NCBI GenBank assembly: GCA_947460525.1
Contig: CANHIV010000043.1
Span: forward strand, 1-7,242
Direction: 5' to 3'
Origin: Flavobacteriales bacterium
GTDB taxonomy: Bacteria > Bacteroidota > Bacteroidia > Flavobacteriales_D > Sanyastnellaceae
DNA length: 7,242 nt
The translations under genes and the position numbers were made by a program. Below are positions 5,711 to 7,242 of this stretch, in pieces. A model generated the notes under the pieces. The model ran no database searches. It worked only from the letters and a program-made list of their open reading frames with translations, and was not told the origin of the DNA. Every line of letters begins with the position of its first letter. The stretch's first letter is position 1.

Positions 5711-7072
5711 ATGAAAAGCCTTGTTCTAATAGCGTTTCTCCTATTTTCCTCTATTTTATCATGTCAGGAATTATTGTTCGATGATTTGCCGTTTCAATTT
5801 TATAGTCCATCGCGGAAAGTATTTGTAGTTGTATCGGGAGACACCATCTATACCACCACTGGAAAAGGGGCAAAATGGCTGAAGAATCCTATCCATTGGA
5901 CGGGAGGGTTGACCGCTCATGAGTTAAGGTCGGACTATTTTTCAATGAGTACTTCCAAGGGAGATTACTTTGTCATGGCGGGTTGTGGCAAGGTTTGGCA
6001 GTGGAAAGGGGATTCATTGGTGCGAATCGATCGTTCATTTGATCACAAGAACCAATATGGTGCAAGCGCATTTGTCCACCATGATACATTGTTCATGATG
6101 GGTGGCTATGGTTTTTTTCAAACCAAGAATATTACTACGTATTATGATGAACGCACGGGAGGGTGGTTCTTAAAGCACACAAGGGGACAAGAGCCTCCGC
6201 AGCACAGTGGTGCTTATTATTTTAAAGGGAAGAAGGATATGATGATTTGGGGTGGGGAGAGAAGAACAACCATGGGAGACGATACCCTTAGGAGTTTATG
6301 GAACTTGAATTTGCAAAGCAATGAATGGCGCGAAGTCGGAAAAGTTAATCCAGAAATTCACTTGCCATTTGTTCGAGGTGCGTTTTATATGAATGAAGAC
6401 GGCAATTGGGCGCATTTGGGAAATCGATTACTCAAGTTTGATGTGGATGAAGGCAAAGTTCTAGAGTACAAGGCAGACCAGTTTTATCAGCTAAAAGGTT
6501 GGGTGACCCATGCCAATCAGGTTATGATTGCAGAATGGCGCCATGATGAGGGTGGGGTTTTTATTTGGGTGGATAAGATTGCTGAAGTATTGGGATATCC
6601 TTCGAATGTGTTTCGACTCATAGAACCCTTGAATAAGCAGGACAGCTATTTCCGTTTTATTTGGGCTTTGATTTTATATGGTTGGATGCTGGGCGTTTTG
6701 GGCTATTACTGGGTCTTGCTAAGGCGAACCAAACGAATGGAGTTATTGGATGAAGCACAAGCGAACCAAATAATATGGTCAGATTTAGAATTGATGATTT
6801 TGCAGGAATTTTGGAATGCGGGAGAGACTGGGCTGGAGGTGTCTGATTTGAACAATTTCTTCAATCATGGAGACCCCAATTTTGACACATTAAAAAAGCG
6901 AAGAGAGTTAAAGTTAAAAGACTTGAGAAGGAAGTTGGCTTTTTCAACTGGAATTAGTGAAGCAGATATCTTTCAAGAGGAACGACTTGTATCTGACCGT
7001 AGGGTAAAAAAGATGGTTTTAAACGAGTCAATTAAGCGCGAAAAATTAGGAATTCCCCTTTCTAGGGCTTGA
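5711..7072 (+). CDS. Membrane-anchored Kelch-like protein with a cytoplasmic basic domain (possible one-component sensor)
   Basis: I do not recognise a named family for the whole 453-residue protein. Residues 1-17 form a signal peptide (MKSLVLIAFLLFSSILS) ending at Cys18, which could be a lipobox (ILSC). Residues about 25-310 are beta-rich with Kelch-like hallmarks, Gly-Gly pairs followed at intervals by Tyr and Trp: MMGGYGFF (129-136) with YY and GGW (144-152), then MIWGGERR (178-185) with W197 and W206. A hydrophobic segment (about 314-337) followed by RRTKR (338-342) is a clear transmembrane helix with positive-inside charge. The remaining ~110 residues are charged and would be cytoplasmic. 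They contain a helix (358-370), LKKRRELKLKDLRRKL (394-409) and ERLVSDRRVKKMVLN (424-438), an arrangement that suggests a winged helix; that is inference. The ATG at 5711 starts the signal peptide; the in-frame GTG at 5693 would spoil it and lies before the -7 box. Confidence 0.75.
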   Translation: MKSLVLIAFLLFSSILSCQELLFDDLPFQFYSPSRKVFVVVSGDTIYTTTGKGAKWLKNPIHWTGGLTAHELRSDYFSMSTSKGDYFVMAGCGKVWQWKGDSLVRIDRSFDHKNQYGASAFVHHDTLFMMGGYGFFQTKNITTYYDERTGGWFLKHTRGQEPPQHSGAYYFKGKKDMMIWGGERRTTMGDDTLRSLWNLNLQSNEWREVGKVNPEIHLPFVRGAFYMNEDGNWAHLGNRLLKFDVDEGKVLEYKADQFYQLKGWVTHANQVMIAEWRHDEGGVFIWVDKIAEVLGYPSNVFRLIEPLNKQDSYFRFIWALILYGWMLGVLGYYWVLLRRTKRMELLDEAQANQIIWSDLELMILQEFWNAGETGLEVSDLNNFFNHGDPNFDTLKKRRELKLKDLRRKLAFSTGISEADIFQEERLVSDRRVKKMVLNESIKREKLGIPLSRA

Positions 7073-7084
7073 ATTCACCTAATA

Positions 7085-7100
7085 GTACATGAACAAGTAC
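7085..7100. repeat. Imperfect 16-bp palindrome downstream of the Kelch gene
   Basis: The site reads GTAC-a-TG-aa-CA-a-GTAC: 12 of 16 positions obey two-fold symmetry. It begins 13 bp after the Kelch gene stop and has no T-tract, so it is not a typical terminator. It could be an operator for an unseen gene or chance. Confidence 0.2.
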
Positions 7101-7124
7101 GACCAACCAACCAATTTTGCCACC

Positions 7125-7241
7125 TCAAGTTTCGGTTTGAGACAGCGGTGCGGGCAAGTGGGATGGGTTTGGATTATTTTCGGTTATCTGGCTGATTTCA
7201 TCCGCACCGTTTTGTTTTTCATTATGGAGTTTTCCATTTAA
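7125..7241 (-). CDS. Possible 3' end of a convergent gene entering from the right edge
   Basis: On the minus strand a frame is open from the right edge to a TGA at 7127-7125, giving 38 hydrophilic residues that end in LPAPLSQTET. The composition (Asn, Glu, Gln, Pro) fits a disordered C-terminal tail, and the strand has a modest purine excess at first codon positions. No domain is recognisable. The exactly opposed plus-strand frame (7089-7241, 50 codons) is the alternative; only one of the two, or neither, can be a conventional gene. A convergent neighbour after a plus-strand gene is a normal arrangement, but the open stretch is too short to be convincing. Confidence 0.22.
   Translation of the reverse strand, partial: LNGKLHNEKQNGADEISQITENNPNPSHLPAPLSQTET
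7144..7211. repeat. GC-rich inverted repeat at the right end
   Basis: CGGTGCGG (7146-7153) and CCGCACCG (7202-7209) are perfect inverted copies, extendable to 11 pairs (7144-7154 with 7201-7211) if two G-U pairs are allowed. The loop is 46 nt and begins with G-runs (GGG at 7152-7154 and two more GGG within the next 20 bases). The right arm is followed by TTTTGTTTTTC. A long-loop hairpin in plus-strand RNA, or recombination or protein-binding arms, are possible. No transposase gene or target duplication is seen. Confidence 0.35.
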
Positions 7242-7242
7242 T

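Noticed and set aside
7089..7241. Plus-strand 50-codon frame with a hydrophobic stretch (GWVWIIFGYLADF) as a small membrane protein
   Set aside because: No ribosome-binding signal or promoter box, no recognisable family, its start overlaps a palindrome, and the hydrophobicity is expected from the antisense of a hydrophilic frame. Not excluded, but not supported.
1..7242. A defence, CRISPR, phage or transposon system
   Set aside because: No array, transposase, integrase, nuclease or toxin-antitoxin signature was seen; the window is mostly housekeeping genes.

Overview
The window looks like chromosomal DNA of a member of the Bacteroidota, probably a Flavobacteriales-type organism. Four things point there: several gene starts are preceded by the Bacteroidota sigma-A -7 element TAnnTTTG; no start codon has a convincing Shine-Dalgarno sequence (leaders are A-rich instead); the sigma-54 response regulator has the DNA-binding-domain-free form and the GPNG/GAFTSA/WTGNIREL wording I know from that phylum; and base composition is moderately AT-rich. 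The assignment rests on motif recognition and recalled family sequences, not on a database search.

Layout. Positions 1-656 (minus strand) hold the N-terminal three quarters of nadC, cut by the left edge. A 105-bp divergent intergenic region carries a good -7 box for the rightward genes. From 762 everything runs on the plus strand: yceD (DUF177), rpmF (L32), a strong hairpin terminator, fabH (KAS III), accB, accC, and then, only 6 bp after accC, an NtrC-type response regulator. After a 78-bp AT-rich gap comes a 453-residue membrane protein with a predicted extracytoplasmic Kelch-like region, one transmembrane helix and a basic cytoplasmic tail. The last 170 bp (7073-7242) contain no confident gene; they hold an inverted repeat and two mutually exclusive short reading frames.

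How the genes fit together. yceD-rpmF serves large-subunit ribosome production. FabH starts fatty-acid chains by condensing an acyl-CoA with malonyl-ACP, and AccB plus AccC form the biotin carboxylase half of acetyl-CoA carboxylase, which makes the malonyl-CoA. The order is the familiar ribosome/fatty-acid cluster, but plsX, which sits between rpmF and fabH in E. coli, is absent here. The carboxyltransferase genes accA/accD are not in the window. The response regulator may be co-transcribed with accBC; no sensor kinase is seen.

Most of the window is ordinary housekeeping DNA. The two items that deserve a second look are the Kelch/transmembrane/cytoplasmic-tail protein, which could be a one-component membrane sensor, and the response regulator that lacks any DNA-binding domain and sits at the end of a fatty-acid operon. 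I see no CRISPR array, insertion sequence, tRNA, rRNA or phage gene.
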